Assembly (NCBI RefSeq): GCF_030403745.1
Contig: NZ_JAQMWP010000003.1
Span: forward strand, 310,001 to 374,000
Direction of reading: 5' to 3'
Length of the DNA: 64,000 nt
Source: Streptomyces sp. S.PB5
GTDB taxonomy: Bacteria; Actinomycetota; Actinomycetes; Streptomycetales; Streptomycetaceae
This document shows positions 1 to 8,602 of this stretch, one piece after another. Positions within the stretch are counted from its first letter, which is position 1. Each line of letters opens with the position of its first letter. The position numbers were made by a program, and so were the translations under genes. The notes under the pieces are model-generated. The model saw only the letters and a program-made list of their open reading frames with translations. It was not told where the DNA came from and made no database searches.

Positions 1-335
1 CCTACGACCGTGACCTCGTCGGCAAACGGCCCTTCGGCGGCATCGAGTCCCACGAACTCGTGAAGGCGGGGCCGGTCGCGGTGGCAGGCCGCGCGGGCTA
101 TTACGTCCGCTGGCGCGTCAAGACCGCGAAAGGCCCCGGCGGTTACGTCCAGTCCCTCGCCTTCCAGTCCAGCGTCGGCACCGAGTCGCCGGTCATCGTC
201 CGCTATGTCTTCGACGCGGGCGAGGACGGGCCGCCGCTCGCCGACATGGACCGCATCACCAAGGGCATCCGGTCCACGGGCGACACGGCGGACTCGGGCG
301 GCGGCGTGGGCAGCAGCGTGGGCCCGACGGACTGA
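1..335 (+). CDS. C-terminal end of an unidentified protein (cut by window edge)
   Basis: An open frame enters from the left edge and ends at TGA 333-335, so only about 110 C-terminal residues are visible. They look like a soluble beta-rich domain (AGYYVRWRVKTAKG, SPVIVRYVFDAGE) ending in a Gly/Ser-rich tail. I do not recognise the family. The gene is convergent with the PLP enzyme to its right, with only 22 bases between the two stops. The N-terminus lies outside the window, so a signal peptide or membrane anchor cannot be judged. Confidence 0.6.
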   Translation, partial: YDRDLVGKRPFGGIESHELVKAGPVAVAGRAGYYVRWRVKTAKGPGGYVQSLAFQSSVGTESPVIVRYVFDAGEDGPPLADMDRITKGIRSTGDTADSGGGVGSSVGPTD

Positions 336-357
336 CCCGCACTGAACTCGGGCCGGT

Positions 358-1560
358 CTACAGGAAGGTCCGGCCCTCGCCGCGATACGTCGGGACCGTC
401 GCCGTGACGGCGTCCCCCTCGATCAGATGCAGCGTGTCGAACCGCTCGCACAGCTCACCGGCCTTCGCGTGCCGGAACCACACCTTGTCGCCGATGAGCA
501 GATCGTCGGCGGGGGAGCCGAGCAGCGGGGTCTGCACCTCGCCGGGCCCTTCCTGAGGGTCGTACCTGAGCCCTTCGGGCAGATGGGGAACGGGCAACCG
601 GTCCCGCCCGGGAGCACCGGAGGCGGGATAACCACCCCCGAGGACGGTCACCACTCCCACCCCCGGCCGCCGTACGACGGGCTGCGCGAAGAGCGCGGCC
701 GGACGCCCGCTGAAGGACGTGTAGTTGTCGAACAACCGCGGGACATACAGCCCCGACCCCGCCCCGATCTCGGTGACGGCGTCCTCGGCGGCGGTGGTCT
801 GCACACTGCCGGTGCCGCCGCCGTTGACGAACTCCAGGTCGGGCACGACGGCCCGCACGGCACGCACGACCTCGGCGCGCCGCTCGGCCAGTTCGCGGCG
901 GGCGGTGGCCTGCATCAGCCGCACGGCCCGGGACCGGAAGGGATGCCCGGCGACGGAGTCGCCCACACCGGCGATATGACCCTCGTACGCCATGATCCCG
1001 ACGACCTTGAAGCCGGGCCGGCGGGAGATCGCACGGGCGACGTCGGCGACCTGGGCGGGGGAGTGCAGCGGGGAGCGGCGGGCACCGACGCGGATACGGC
1101 CGCCGAGGAGCTTGAGGGCGGTGTCCAACTCCAGGCAGACGCGCACGACTTCACGGCCGCCGTCGCGTGACCGCTCGATCAGGTCGAGCTGCTGGACGTC
1201 GTCGACCATCACGGTGACGGCGGCGGCGAGCTTGGGGTCGGAGGTCAGCTCGGCGAAACCGGCTCTGTCGACGGACGGATAGGCGAGCAGGATGTCGTCG
1301 AAGCCGGAGCGGGCCAGCCACAGGGACTCGGCGAGCGTGAAGGACATGATGCCCGCGAACCCCTCCCTCGCCAGCACCCGCTCCAGCAGCGTGCGGCAGC
1401 GCACGGACTTGCTGGCGACCCGGATCGGCTTGCCCCCGGCCCGGCGGACGAGATCGTCCGCGTTGGCGTCGAAGGCGTCCAGATCGACGATCGCGAGAGG
1501 GGCGTCGAGATGGGCGGTGGCCCGGTCGTAACGGGCCCGGTCGGCGGCGCGCGCAGTCAT
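358..1560 (-). CDS. Fold-III PLP enzyme, D-amino-acid deaminase / alanine-racemase-like
   Basis: A 400-residue protein resembling the D-serine deaminase / D-threonine aldolase branch of the alanine racemase fold. The N-terminal part is a TIM-barrel-like PLP domain with the likely Schiff-base lysine in RVASKSVRC (about K51). The glycine-rich phosphate-binding stretch is near EFVNGGGTGS. The C-terminal beta domain ends in the GDKVWFRHAKAGELCERF region typical of the family, whose metal-site His and Cys are visible there. The start at ATG 1560 is chosen because the family begins close to LDAPLAIVDLDAF; the open frame extends to 1656 without supporting homology. The substrate cannot be read from sequence. 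It is transcribed toward the partial gene at the edge. Confidence 0.8.
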   Translation of the reverse strand: MTARAADRARYDRATAHLDAPLAIVDLDAFDANADDLVRRAGGKPIRVASKSVRCRTLLERVLAREGFAGIMSFTLAESLWLARSGFDDILLAYPSVDRAGFAELTSDPKLAAAVTVMVDDVQQLDLIERSRDGGREVVRVCLELDTALKLLGGRIRVGARRSPLHSPAQVADVARAISRRPGFKVVGIMAYEGHIAGVGDSVAGHPFRSRAVRLMQATARRELAERRAEVVRAVRAVVPDLEFVNGGGTGSVQTTAAEDAVTEIGAGSGLYVPRLFDNYTSFSGRPAALFAQPVVRRPGVGVVTVLGGGYPASGAPGRDRLPVPHLPEGLRYDPQEGPGEVQTPLLGSPADDLLIGDKVWFRHAKAGELCERFDTLHLIEGDAVTATVPTYRGEGRTFL

Positions 1561-1801
1561 GAACGAAGCCTGCCAGACAGGATTACCGCAGGGTAGGGGG
1601 ACGATCCGGGCCAATGCCCCGAGCTCATGGACTGGTTCCCGCCCGACCGGGGACAACCCGTAGAGTGACGCGCACGCACGTGAGGCGGCAAAGACCCGGT
1701 TCGGGGGATGCCGATCTCATGGTGCGGGTATGCGTGCCCGGGGCACCGAAACGAGCGCCGGGCACGACGACGGACCCGGGCACAAGGGAAACGGGGGGCG
1801 C

Positions 1802-4018
1802 ATGAGCACGGAAGCGCGGCACGCCTCCATCCCCCCGCGCCCCACGACCCCGCCCCTCCCCCCGGCTCCCCCCAGAACAACCCCCGACCCGACGGACCCC
1901 GCCCCCTCCAACCACGCCTCGGCCACCACCGAGAACCAGACGGACACGACCGCGGCTCCGGCCCCGGACACCCGCCCGACGGCTGAGGCTGGTGGGTCGG
2001 TGCCGGGTGCGCGGCCGGCGGCGGATGCTGCGGGCCTCATGCCGGACACCCGGCCGGCGGCAGCTGGTGCGGGGCCGACGCCGGCCTTCCGACCGCCGAC
2101 CGGGCCGACGCCCGATGTGCGGTCGGCGGTGGATGCTGCGGGGCCGGTGCCGGATGTTCGACCGACGATCGGAGGGGCTGCCGGGCCGGTGCCGGGTGCG
2201 CGACCGACGATCGGGGGAGCCGACGGGCCGGTGCCGGGTGCGCGGCCGGTGGCCGGGGCGGCTGTGCCCCCCATGCCGGTTACGCGACCGGCGACCGGGG
2301 CCCCGATGACGGCCGTGCCCCGCGAGGCTCTGCCGGGCGCCAGGGGCCCGCTCGCCCCCGGCGCGGCGGTGCGTGACACGACGGACGGCGTCGGAGAGCG
2401 GCCGCGGGAGCCGCGCGTGACACCCGTCGCCGACGACGGCTCGCTCCGCCGCGGCGACACCGAGTCGCGCCGCCAAGGCGACGACGGCTCGCTCCGCCGT
2501 GGCGCCGCCGCCGAAGCGCCCCGCCGTCCCGGCGGCACGTCCCCGGACATGCCTCCCCGCTTCCCCGACCTGCGTGCTCCGTCCTCCGACGCACCCCTGA
2601 ACCCGCCTCCGCCGAAGGCGTCCTCACGCTTCCCGGACGCGCCGCCGAGCGCCGGTCAGGGCGTACGGCAGGACCGTACAGGCCAGTCCGCGACGCCCCC
2701 ACGCCGCAATGGCGCACCCCCCGAGACGGCCTCGGAGACCACCTTCCGCCTGCGCCCGTTCGCACCGACCCCGGTCGATGCCCGGCCCTCGGACCGACCG
2801 ACGTCCTCCGGCGCCCCCACGGGTGTGCCCGCGCGTCCCGCCGGTGATGAGGGGGCCCGCGGTGGTGGGCGGCCGTTCGCTGCGCCCGGTGCCGGTCCTT
2901 CCGGTCCGGGGGTGTCGTCCGGGGTCCCCGCGGGTGCGTCGCCGCGGCCCGACTCCCGGCCCGCCGATGGCTTCGGCCGTGGTGGGGCCGTCGGTGGCTC
3001 CGGGGTTCTCGGTGGTGGGCGTTCGTCCGGCGGGGCCGTCGGGGGGCCGCCGGAGCCCGGGGTTCGTGCGGGCGGTGTGCCCGTCGAGCCCTTCACGCGT
3101 GCCGCGGCACCCGCCGACGCCCCCTCCCGCCCCCAGCCCGACCCCTCCCTCTCCTGGAGCGCACCCCTGACACCCGGCGAGACCCATGGATCCGGGCGGC
3201 CCGTCGTGTCGTTCGGGGAGCCCGAGGGGTATGACGAGCAGGCGCGGCCCCGGCCGATCGGGCGGCGGAGCAGGATGCGGACCGCTGCCGTGGCCGTCTG
3301 TCTCGTGCTGGGTCTCGGGCTCATCGGCGGGGCAGTGACCGGGAGTTGGCTCGTCGGGGACTCGGCGGCGGCCGGAGGCCGGGACACCTTCGCCGCGGCC
3401 TCCGGGATGTGGCACAGCGTGCCCGTGGACCAGCTCTTCCCGCCCACCGTCCAAGGACAGGGCGCCGGCCCCGGCGGTGCCGACCGGACCTGGACGCGGA
3501 TCGCCGTCGCCCCGGACAGCGGCTGCAAGGACGCCTTCGACCCGCTGCTGCTCAAGGCACTCGCACCCGTCGGCTGCCAGAGACTCCTGCGCGCCACCTA
3601 CACCGACGCCACCCAGAGCTACGTCACCACCGTCGGCCTCCTCTTCACCAAGGCCGACGCCACCGCCATGACCGCCCTCGACACCCGGTTCGACAAGGAG
3701 AACCTCGACCGGCGTGCCGACCTGATGCCCCGCACGTACCCCGCCAAGGACACCGTCGCCGCGGACTTCGGCACCGAGCAGCGCGCCTCCTGGGCGATCT
3801 CCGTCCTCACCGACGCTCCCGTCGTCGCCTTCGCGGTCTCCGGCTGGGCCGACGGCCGTACCGTCGACGAGCCGCAGCCCGCCGAGGAGGCCATGGAGTC
3901 CGGCGCCACCACAGCCGTCGCCCAGGCCGGTCTCGGCAACGAGGCCCAGGGCCTCACCGACCGCATCGAACGAGGCTTCCGCAGGACCGTCAGCTCGGCC
4001 ACGGAGAAGCCTTCGTGA
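1802..4018 (+). CDS. Proline-rich single-pass membrane protein upstream of mycosin
   Basis: The 738-residue product has an approximately 490-residue low-complexity cytoplasmic head rich in Pro, Ala, Gly and Arg. It contains imperfect 14-residue repeats (GPVPGARPTIGGAD type). One membrane helix follows at about residues 495-518 (AAVAVCLVLGLGLIGGAV), then a roughly 220-residue extracytoplasmic domain with two Cys (DSGCKDAF, VGCQRLL). ATG 1802 follows a G-rich ribosome-binding site; an upstream in-frame ATG at 1730 is possible but less well placed. The last codons overlap the GTG start of the subtilase gene, so the two are translationally coupled and probably act together at the membrane. I do not recognise the outer domain. 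A sensor or scaffold for the protease is an inference from context only. Confidence 0.75.
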   Translation: MSTEARHASIPPRPTTPPLPPAPPRTTPDPTDPAPSNHASATTENQTDTTAAPAPDTRPTAEAGGSVPGARPAADAAGLMPDTRPAAAGAGPTPAFRPPTGPTPDVRSAVDAAGPVPDVRPTIGGAAGPVPGARPTIGGADGPVPGARPVAGAAVPPMPVTRPATGAPMTAVPREALPGARGPLAPGAAVRDTTDGVGERPREPRVTPVADDGSLRRGDTESRRQGDDGSLRRGAAAEAPRRPGGTSPDMPPRFPDLRAPSSDAPLNPPPPKASSRFPDAPPSAGQGVRQDRTGQSATPPRRNGAPPETASETTFRLRPFAPTPVDARPSDRPTSSGAPTGVPARPAGDEGARGGGRPFAAPGAGPSGPGVSSGVPAGASPRPDSRPADGFGRGGAVGGSGVLGGGRSSGGAVGGPPEPGVRAGGVPVEPFTRAAAPADAPSRPQPDPSLSWSAPLTPGETHGSGRPVVSFGEPEGYDEQARPRPIGRRSRMRTAAVAVCLVLGLGLIGGAVTGSWLVGDSAAAGGRDTFAAASGMWHSVPVDQLFPPTVQGQGAGPGGADRTWTRIAVAPDSGCKDAFDPLLLKALAPVGCQRLLRATYTDATQSYVTTVGLLFTKADATAMTALDTRFDKENLDRRADLMPRTYPAKDTVAADFGTEQRASWAISVLTDAPVVAFAVSGWADGRTVDEPQPAEEAMESGATTAVAQAGLGNEAQGLTDRIERGFRRTVSSATEKPS
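2141..2266 (+). repeat. Three tandem 42-bp coding repeats
   Basis: Three in-frame 42-base units (2141-2182, 2183-2224, 2225-2266) each encode GPVP-(D/G)-(V/A)-RP followed by TIGGA or VAGAA. More diverged copies precede them back to about 1990. They form the core of the proline-rich head of the surrounding membrane protein and are likely to vary in copy number between strains. Confidence 0.75.
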
Positions 4019-5199
4019 AGACTCCCAGGCCCCAGATCTCCATGACCCGCCGCACCGGCCTCCTCGGCGTCCTGCTCGCCGCCTCCCTCGCCCTGGTCCC
4101 GTCCACCGTGGCGCACGCCGACGGCATCCGTGCCCAGCAGTGGGCCCTCGACGCCATGCACACCCAGGAGGCCTGGCAGACCACCAAGGGCAAGGGCATC
4201 ACCGTCGCCGTCCTCGACACCGGCGTCGAGAACGACCACCCCGACCTCGTCGGCAACGTCCTCGAAGGCAAGGACATGGTCGGCTTCGGAGCCAGCCGCG
4301 GCGACCGCGCCTGGGCCCGCCATGGCACGGCGATGGCCGGCATCATCGCCGGCCACGGACACGGGTACGCCAACGGCGACGGCGTCATGGGCATCGCCCC
4401 CGAGGCCAAGATCCTCCCCGTCCGCGTGATCCTCGAAGACGGCGACTCCGCCCGCGGCAAGGCCCGCAACACCCGCGGCAACGCCCTCGCCGAAGGCATC
4501 CGCTGGGCCGCCGACCACGGCGCCGACGTCATCAACCTCTCCCTGGGCGACGACTCCAAGTCCGCCCATCCCGAACCCGCCGAGGACGAGGCCGTCCAGT
4601 ACGCCCTCAAGAAGGGCGCCGTGGTCGTCGCCTCGGCCGGCAACGGCGGCGAGAAGGGCGACCACATCTCCTACCCGGCCGCCTACCCCGGCGTCATCGC
4701 CGCCACCGCCGTCGACCGCTTCGGCACCCGCGCCTCCTTCTCCACCCGCCGCTGGTACGCCACGGTCAGCGCCCCCGGCTACAAGGTCGTCATCGCCGAC
4801 CCCGACCACAAGTACTACGAGGGCTGGGGCACCAGCGCCGCCGCGGCCTTCGTCTCCGGCGCGGTGGCCCTGGTCAAGGCGGCCCACCCCGGCCTGACCC
4901 CGGCCCAGATCAAGAAGCTCCTGGAGGACACGGCCCGGGACGCCCCGGCAGGCGGCCGCGACGACTCCCGCGGCTACGGCTTCGTGGACCCGGCGGCAGC
5001 GATCAAGGCGGCAGCGAAGCTGAAGCCGGAGGGCCTGCAGGCGGCGTCCTACGGCGAGAAGTACTTCGGCTCGGGCCCGGACGCGGCACGGGACAACGAC
5101 GACACGTCGAGCTGGGCGGCCCCCCTGGCAGGCGGGGCGGGCGCAGTCCTGCTGATGGCGGCGGTGTTCCTGTGGAGAGGCAGAAGAGAAACCGACTGA
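4015..5199 (+). CDS. Mycosin-type subtilisin-like serine protease (S8)
   Basis: A 394-residue subtilase. It has a signal peptide (RRTGLLGVLLAASLALVPST, cleavage near AHADG), catalytic Asp68 in AVLDTGV, His103 in RHGTAMAG, oxyanion Asn210 in SAGNGG and Ser274 in GTSAAAAF. A C-terminal membrane helix (APLAGGAGAVLLMAAVFLW) is followed by a short basic tail. Signal peptide, protease domain and C-terminal anchor are the layout of type VII secretion mycosins (MycP). The GTG start overlaps the upstream stop (GTGA), showing coupling; ATG 4042 is an alternative. No EsxA/B or Ecc genes are nearby, so a role in type VII secretion is uncertain. It probably acts on the outer membrane face, perhaps on the coupled upstream protein. 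Confidence 0.88.
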   Translation: MKTPRPQISMTRRTGLLGVLLAASLALVPSTVAHADGIRAQQWALDAMHTQEAWQTTKGKGITVAVLDTGVENDHPDLVGNVLEGKDMVGFGASRGDRAWARHGTAMAGIIAGHGHGYANGDGVMGIAPEAKILPVRVILEDGDSARGKARNTRGNALAEGIRWAADHGADVINLSLGDDSKSAHPEPAEDEAVQYALKKGAVVVASAGNGGEKGDHISYPAAYPGVIAATAVDRFGTRASFSTRRWYATVSAPGYKVVIADPDHKYYEGWGTSAAAAFVSGAVALVKAAHPGLTPAQIKKLLEDTARDAPAGGRDDSRGYGFVDPAAAIKAAAKLKPEGLQAASYGEKYFGSGPDAARDNDDTSSWAAPLAGGAGAVLLMAAVFLWRGRRETD

Positions 5200-5230
5200 G
5201 CGGCGCGGGGGTGCCGGGGTGCGTCGAGCC

Positions 5231-6202
5231 TCAGCCCGCGAACACCGACACCGCGGCCTTCGCGGCCGACTCCACGAGCGAAATCCCCTTCTCCTTGGTC
5301 ACGTTGCCGTTCGACAGAGCCACGACCAGGTACGCGCCGCCGTCCGGCGCCGTGACCCGCCCGATGCTGTTGATGTCCCACAGCCCGGTCGTGCTGCGCG
5401 GCAGCCACCCGTTCTTCAGAGCCCACGCGGACCCGTCCGCCGCGGCCGAGACCCCCCAGCGCTGGCCGACGGCTATCTGCCCCATGAGCCCCCGCACATA
5501 CTTCCGGGACGTCTGACTCAACTCCGAGTCGTCCCCGAACACCTGCTGAAGCAGCGTGAGTTGATCCGCCGCCGTGGTCTGCGTCAGCCCCCACAGCATG
5601 CCGTCCCCGCCCTCGGTGTCCGTCAGTCCGAGACGTGAGTTCGCCGCGTCCAGCCCCTTTGCCCTGCCGATGATCCGCCACAGCGCCGACGCCGAGACGT
5701 TGTCGCTGTTCTCGATCATCGCCGTGGCGTACGACTTCTCGGCGCTCGTCAGATGCCGGTCCTCGTCCTGCGCCTGCAGCAACAACGCCACCAGAATGTC
5801 GACCTTGACGATGCTCGCCGTGTCGAACGAGCCGTCCCCGTACGTGGCGCTCTCCCCGGAGTCCAGATCGCGCACGGCCACCGACACCTCGGTGTCGCCC
5901 GGCACGGTCACCGCCTTCATGGCGGCGGCCAGCAGATCGTCGTGGTCCACCGTCGGCTGTGTCACGGGTTCCACCGATGCCTCCTGGGTCGTCGCCACCG
6001 GGCTCGGCGACGCGGCCGACGGTAGGGCCGACGGTACGGCCGACGGCACGGCGGCGGAACCCGAGTGCGCCTGCGCCTTCATGTACACGGTCCCCGCCGC
6101 CGTACCGCCGACGATGGCGACGGACGCGAGGGCGGTGTACATCAGCGGACGGCGTCGCGAGGAGAGCGGGCGACGGCTTCGGCGGACTCTGGAGGACTCC
6201 AT
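5231..6202 (-). CDS. Secreted serine hydrolase, class A beta-lactamase-like fold
   Basis: A 323-residue protein with a basic N-terminus, one hydrophobic segment (about residues 21-40, signal or anchor), a Pro/Ser/Ala linker to about residue 85, then a penicilloyl-serine-transferase domain. The three signature motifs are visible: Ser130-Ile-Val-Lys133, Ser166-Asp-Asn168, and KNG 263-265 in place of the usual KTG. I do not see a clear Glu166 equivalent, so true beta-lactamase activity is doubtful. A peptidoglycan-related hydrolase or an inactive relative is equally possible. It is convergent with the subtilase, with a 31-bp gap, and divergent from the SseB-domain gene. Confidence 0.8.
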   Translation of the reverse strand: MESSRVRRSRRPLSSRRRPLMYTALASVAIVGGTAAGTVYMKAQAHSGSAAVPSAVPSALPSAASPSPVATTQEASVEPVTQPTVDHDDLLAAAMKAVTVPGDTEVSVAVRDLDSGESATYGDGSFDTASIVKVDILVALLLQAQDEDRHLTSAEKSYATAMIENSDNVSASALWRIIGRAKGLDAANSRLGLTDTEGGDGMLWGLTQTTAADQLTLLQQVFGDDSELSQTSRKYVRGLMGQIAVGQRWGVSAAADGSAWALKNGWLPRSTTGLWDINSIGRVTAPDGGAYLVVALSNGNVTKEKGISLVESAAKAAVSVFAG

Positions 6203-6352
6203 GACCGTGATGGTCGGGCCGTCGGCTGTGCGGTCCGTTAGACGAAAGTTAGATGTGTGTCAGGGAAATCTGAGATTCCGGTGAAGGGCGTCACGAACAG
6301 GTTTCCGGGCCCGCACAAACCCAGCAGCATCCCCCCGATAGGGTCTGTCACT

Positions 6353-7081
6353 GTGGCGAACAAGAACATTCCCGACCCCGGCTTCTCCGACGACGACGGC
6401 TGTGCCGACCCCCGGCTGAGCGCTGCGCTCGCCGCTTGGGCCGAGGACCGCACCGCCGTGGGACCGGTACTGGAGGCGCTCAAGGGCACCCGGCTCCTCG
6501 TTCCCGTCGTGGCCGTGCTCGGCGAGGTCGAGGAGGACGAGAACGGACTGCGCCGCGAGAAGACCAGCGACATGGCCGTGCCGACGCTGAAGGCCGGCGA
6601 CCGCGTCGCCCTGCCCGCCTTCACCTCCACCGACTCGCTGGCCCGCTGGGACCCGCAGGCCCGCCCCGTCGCCGTCCCCCTGCACCAGGCGCTGCAGGCC
6701 GCCGCGCACGAGAAGGCGGACACGGTCGTGCTGGATCTGGCCGGACCGGTGCCGTTCGAGCTGACGGGCCCGGCGCTGCTCGCCCTCGCCGAGGGCCGGA
6801 CGACCACCGATCCGCTGGCCGACCCGGCCGTCCGGGAGGCGGTACGCAGCGCGGTGGCCGCCGAGACCGCCGTACTCCGTGCCCATCTGGGGCCCGGGCA
6901 GGCCGACGGGACCCTGGCCCTCGTGCTCGACGAGTCGGCCGCCCCCGCCGAGGCAGCGCGTGCCGTCGCCCAGCGGCTCGCCGCCGACGAAACACTGCGG
7001 GCCCGCCTGGTGCGCGGCCTCGACCTGGCACTGCTGCCGGCCGGGGCGACGCCTCCGGGCGAGCCCTTGTATGTGCGATAG
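6353..7081 (+). CDS. SseB-domain protein
   Basis: The 242-residue protein carries the SseB N-terminal domain, seen in GTRLLVPVVAVLGE, DMAVPTLKAGDRVALPAFTS and the LARWDP region. The C-terminal half is alpha-rich with a typical ending (LVRGLDLALLPAG). GTG 6353 is chosen because the conserved domain starts shortly after it; an open frame back to 6257 adds residues unlike the family. The molecular function of actinobacterial SseB proteins is not established. It is convergent with the DUF1844 gene, with 11 bases between stops, and lies next to the infC leader in the order I remember from other Streptomyces. Confidence 0.82.
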   Translation: MANKNIPDPGFSDDDGCADPRLSAALAAWAEDRTAVGPVLEALKGTRLLVPVVAVLGEVEEDENGLRREKTSDMAVPTLKAGDRVALPAFTSTDSLARWDPQARPVAVPLHQALQAAAHEKADTVVLDLAGPVPFELTGPALLALAEGRTTTDPLADPAVREAVRSAVAAETAVLRAHLGPGQADGTLALVLDESAAPAEAARAVAQRLAADETLRARLVRGLDLALLPAGATPPGEPLYVR

Positions 7082-7092
7082 AGCTGCGGGGA

Positions 7093-7452
7093 CTAGCCGT
7101 AGACCGGGCCCGTGTACTTCTCGCCCGGCCCCTGCCCCGGCTCGTCCGGGACGATCGACGCCTCACGGAAGGCCAGCTGGAGGGACTTCAGGCCGTCCCG
7201 CAGCGGGGCCGCGTGGAAGGAGCTGATCTCCGTCGCGCTGCCGTCGAGGAGGCCGGCCAGGGCGTGGATCAGCTTGCGGGCCTCGTCCAGGTCCTTGTAC
7301 TTGTCGCCCTCCTCGGTCAGACCGAGCTTCACCGCGGCGGCGCTCATCAGGTTGACGGCGACCGTCACGATCACCTCGACGGCGGGGACCTCGGCGATGT
7401 CGCGGGTCATCTCGTCGAAGTCGGCGGGGGACTCAGGAGGGGTGTCACTCAT
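7093..7452 (-). CDS. DUF1844 family protein
   Basis: A 119-residue acidic helical protein. The central segment (VPAVEVIVTVAVNLMSAAAV and LGLTEEGDKYKDLDEARKLI) is the DUF1844 signature, and the C-terminus is a Pro/Gly-rich tail. The start at ATG 7452 is preferred over an ATG three codons upstream. It is transcribed divergently from the infC operon, whose leader begins about 50-100 bases away. Its position beside infC is common in actinobacteria. No function is known, and no membrane segment is evident. Confidence 0.8.
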   Translation of the reverse strand: MSDTPPESPADFDEMTRDIAEVPAVEVIVTVAVNLMSAAAVKLGLTEEGDKYKDLDEARKLIHALAGLLDGSATEISSFHAAPLRDGLKSLQLAFREASIVPDEPGQGPGEKYTGPVYG

Positions 7453-7547
7453 GCCCCACACGATAGGCCCCGGTGCACTCCGGTTCGCACCACCCCCGGG
7501 TTGCTGCTAACCTTGTGTGACGACCGGCTGGACACCCCCTTGAGAAA

Positions 7548-7831
7548 GTGCGTGTGCCCGGCCCACAAGTGGAGGCTCCGATCTCCCACCTGACCGTCCT
7601 CCGGGGCGGCGGGTCACCCCGGTCAGGCGGCCACCATCGTTCCGTACGGACGATGGAGTCGCCCGAATGTGCGCCCCGCGATCATCGCGGCGGTGCTCCG
7701 GCAGTGCTTTGGAGCCCCGTCTTGTGATCGTCCGGGGCATTTTTTGTGCTTCGGCGCGGTTAGGTCTAGTCGAACAGAGACAAACGCGGCCGTCCGCCAG
7801 ACGGCTGTGTGGTGCTAACCGAGGAGGATCC
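7548..7831 (+). promoter_or_regulatory. Structured infC leader with attenuator and sequestering stems
   Basis: The long non-coding stretch before infC folds in several places. A near-perfect hairpin lies at 7634-7656 (CCATCG...CGATGG around the self-complementary TCCGTACGGA). A stem GCTCC 7695-7699 / GGAGC 7711-7715 shares bases with the terminator that follows, so the two are alternatives. An outer stem CGGTTAG 7757-7763 / CTAACCG 7815-7821 encloses hairpin GCCGTC 7789-7794 / GACGGC 7800-7805 and ends one base before the AGGAGG ribosome-binding site. This arrangement suggests transcription attenuation plus translational control. A 59-codon GTG-initiated frame (7548-7727) crosses the leader but may be chance. 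Confidence 0.6.
7714..7745 (+). terminator. Intrinsic terminator (attenuator) upstream of infC
   Basis: The stem GCCCCG (7714-7719) / CGGGGC (7733-7738) is followed by A and six T residues, a U-tract that is rare in this GC-rich genome. It lies 86 bases before the infC start and after the likely promoter region, so it would terminate transcripts unless the overlapping 7695-7715 stem forms. Confidence 0.75.
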
Positions 7832-8491
7832 ATCAGCGCCGAGCCCCGCATCAACGACCGGATTCGCGTTCCCGAGGTGCGACTTGTCGGTCCCAGTGGC
7901 GAGCAGGTGGGTATTGTCCCGCTGGCCAAGGCACTGGAGCTTGCGCAGGAGTACGACCTGGACCTGGTCGAGGTCGCGGCGAACGCCCGTCCGCCCGTGT
8001 GCAAGCTCATGGACTACGGGAAGTTCAAGTACGAGTCGGCCATGAAGGCCCGTGAAGCGCGCAAGAACCAGGCGCACACGGTCATCAAGGAGATGAAGCT
8101 CCGGCCGAAGATCGACCCGCACGACTATGACACCAAGAAGGGTCACGTCGTCCGGTTCCTCAAGCAGGGCGACAAGGTCAAGATCACGATCATGTTCCGT
8201 GGTCGCGAGCAGTCCCGGCCGGAGCTCGGCTACCGACTGCTGCAGCGTCTCGCGGAGGACGTCCAGGACCTCGGTTTCGTCGAGTCGAACCCGAAGCAGG
8301 ACGGCCGGAACATGATCATGGTTCTCGGTCCGCACAAGAAGAAGACCGAGGCGATGGCCGAGGCCCGTCAGGCGCAGGAGGCCCGCAAGGCCGAAGCGAA
8401 GGCGAACCCCGGCAAGTCGCAGAACGCCGCGGACGCCGAGATCGCCGAGGAAGCTGCCGAGGCTCCGGCCGAGGCTTCCGCCGAGGCGTGA
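7832..8491 (+). CDS. infC: Translation initiation factor IF-3, probable ATC start
   Basis: IF-3 binds the 30S subunit, prevents premature joining with 50S and checks start-codon pairing. The 219-residue product has the N-terminal domain ([17 protein letters not shown]), a basic linker ([17 protein letters not shown]) and the C-terminal 30S-binding domain ([18 protein letters not shown]). An Ala/Glu-rich tail of about 40 residues is typical of actinobacteria. There is no ATG or GTG in frame near the family N-terminus. AGGAGG (7822-7827) points to ATC at 7832-7834, four bases downstream. Rare start codons are conserved in infC of other bacteria (AUU in E. coli) and permit self-regulation by IF-3. 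First gene of infC-rpmI-rplT. Confidence 0.93.
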   Translation: MSAEPRINDRIRVPEVRLVGPSGEQVGIVPLAKALELAQEYDLDLVEVAANARPPVCKLMDYGKFKYESAMKAREARKNQAHTVIKEMKLRPKIDPHDYDTKKGHVVRFLKQGDKVKITIMFRGREQSRPELGYRLLQRLAEDVQDLGFVESNPKQDGRNMIMVLGPHKKKTEAMAEARQAQEARKAEAKANPGKSQNAADAEIAEEAAEAPAEASAEA

Positions 8492-8547
8492 TCCCGGGGG
8501 ACGCGAGTCCCCAGGACGTAACCGATACAAGAGCGACGCTCCACCGT

Positions 8548-8571
8548 GTGCCCGGTTTCACGACCGGGCAC
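8548..8571 (+). promoter_or_regulatory. Strong hairpin in the infC-rpmI spacer
   Basis: GTGCCCGGT (8548-8556) pairs perfectly with ACCGGGCAC (8563-8571) around a six-base loop, and flanking CCG/CGG can extend it. It ends 31 bases before rpmI and lacks a U-tract, so it is more likely a processing or ribosomal-protein-binding site than a terminator. Confidence 0.6.
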
Positions 8572-8602
8572 CGGAGCGCCACCCAGAGGAGAGAACGGCG
8601 CT

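Noticed and set aside
7548..7727. A 59-codon GTG-initiated ORF in the infC leader
   Set aside because: No ribosome-binding site is evident, and the codon content (including TCA and CAT) is unlike neighbouring genes. It was kept only as a note in the leader entry.
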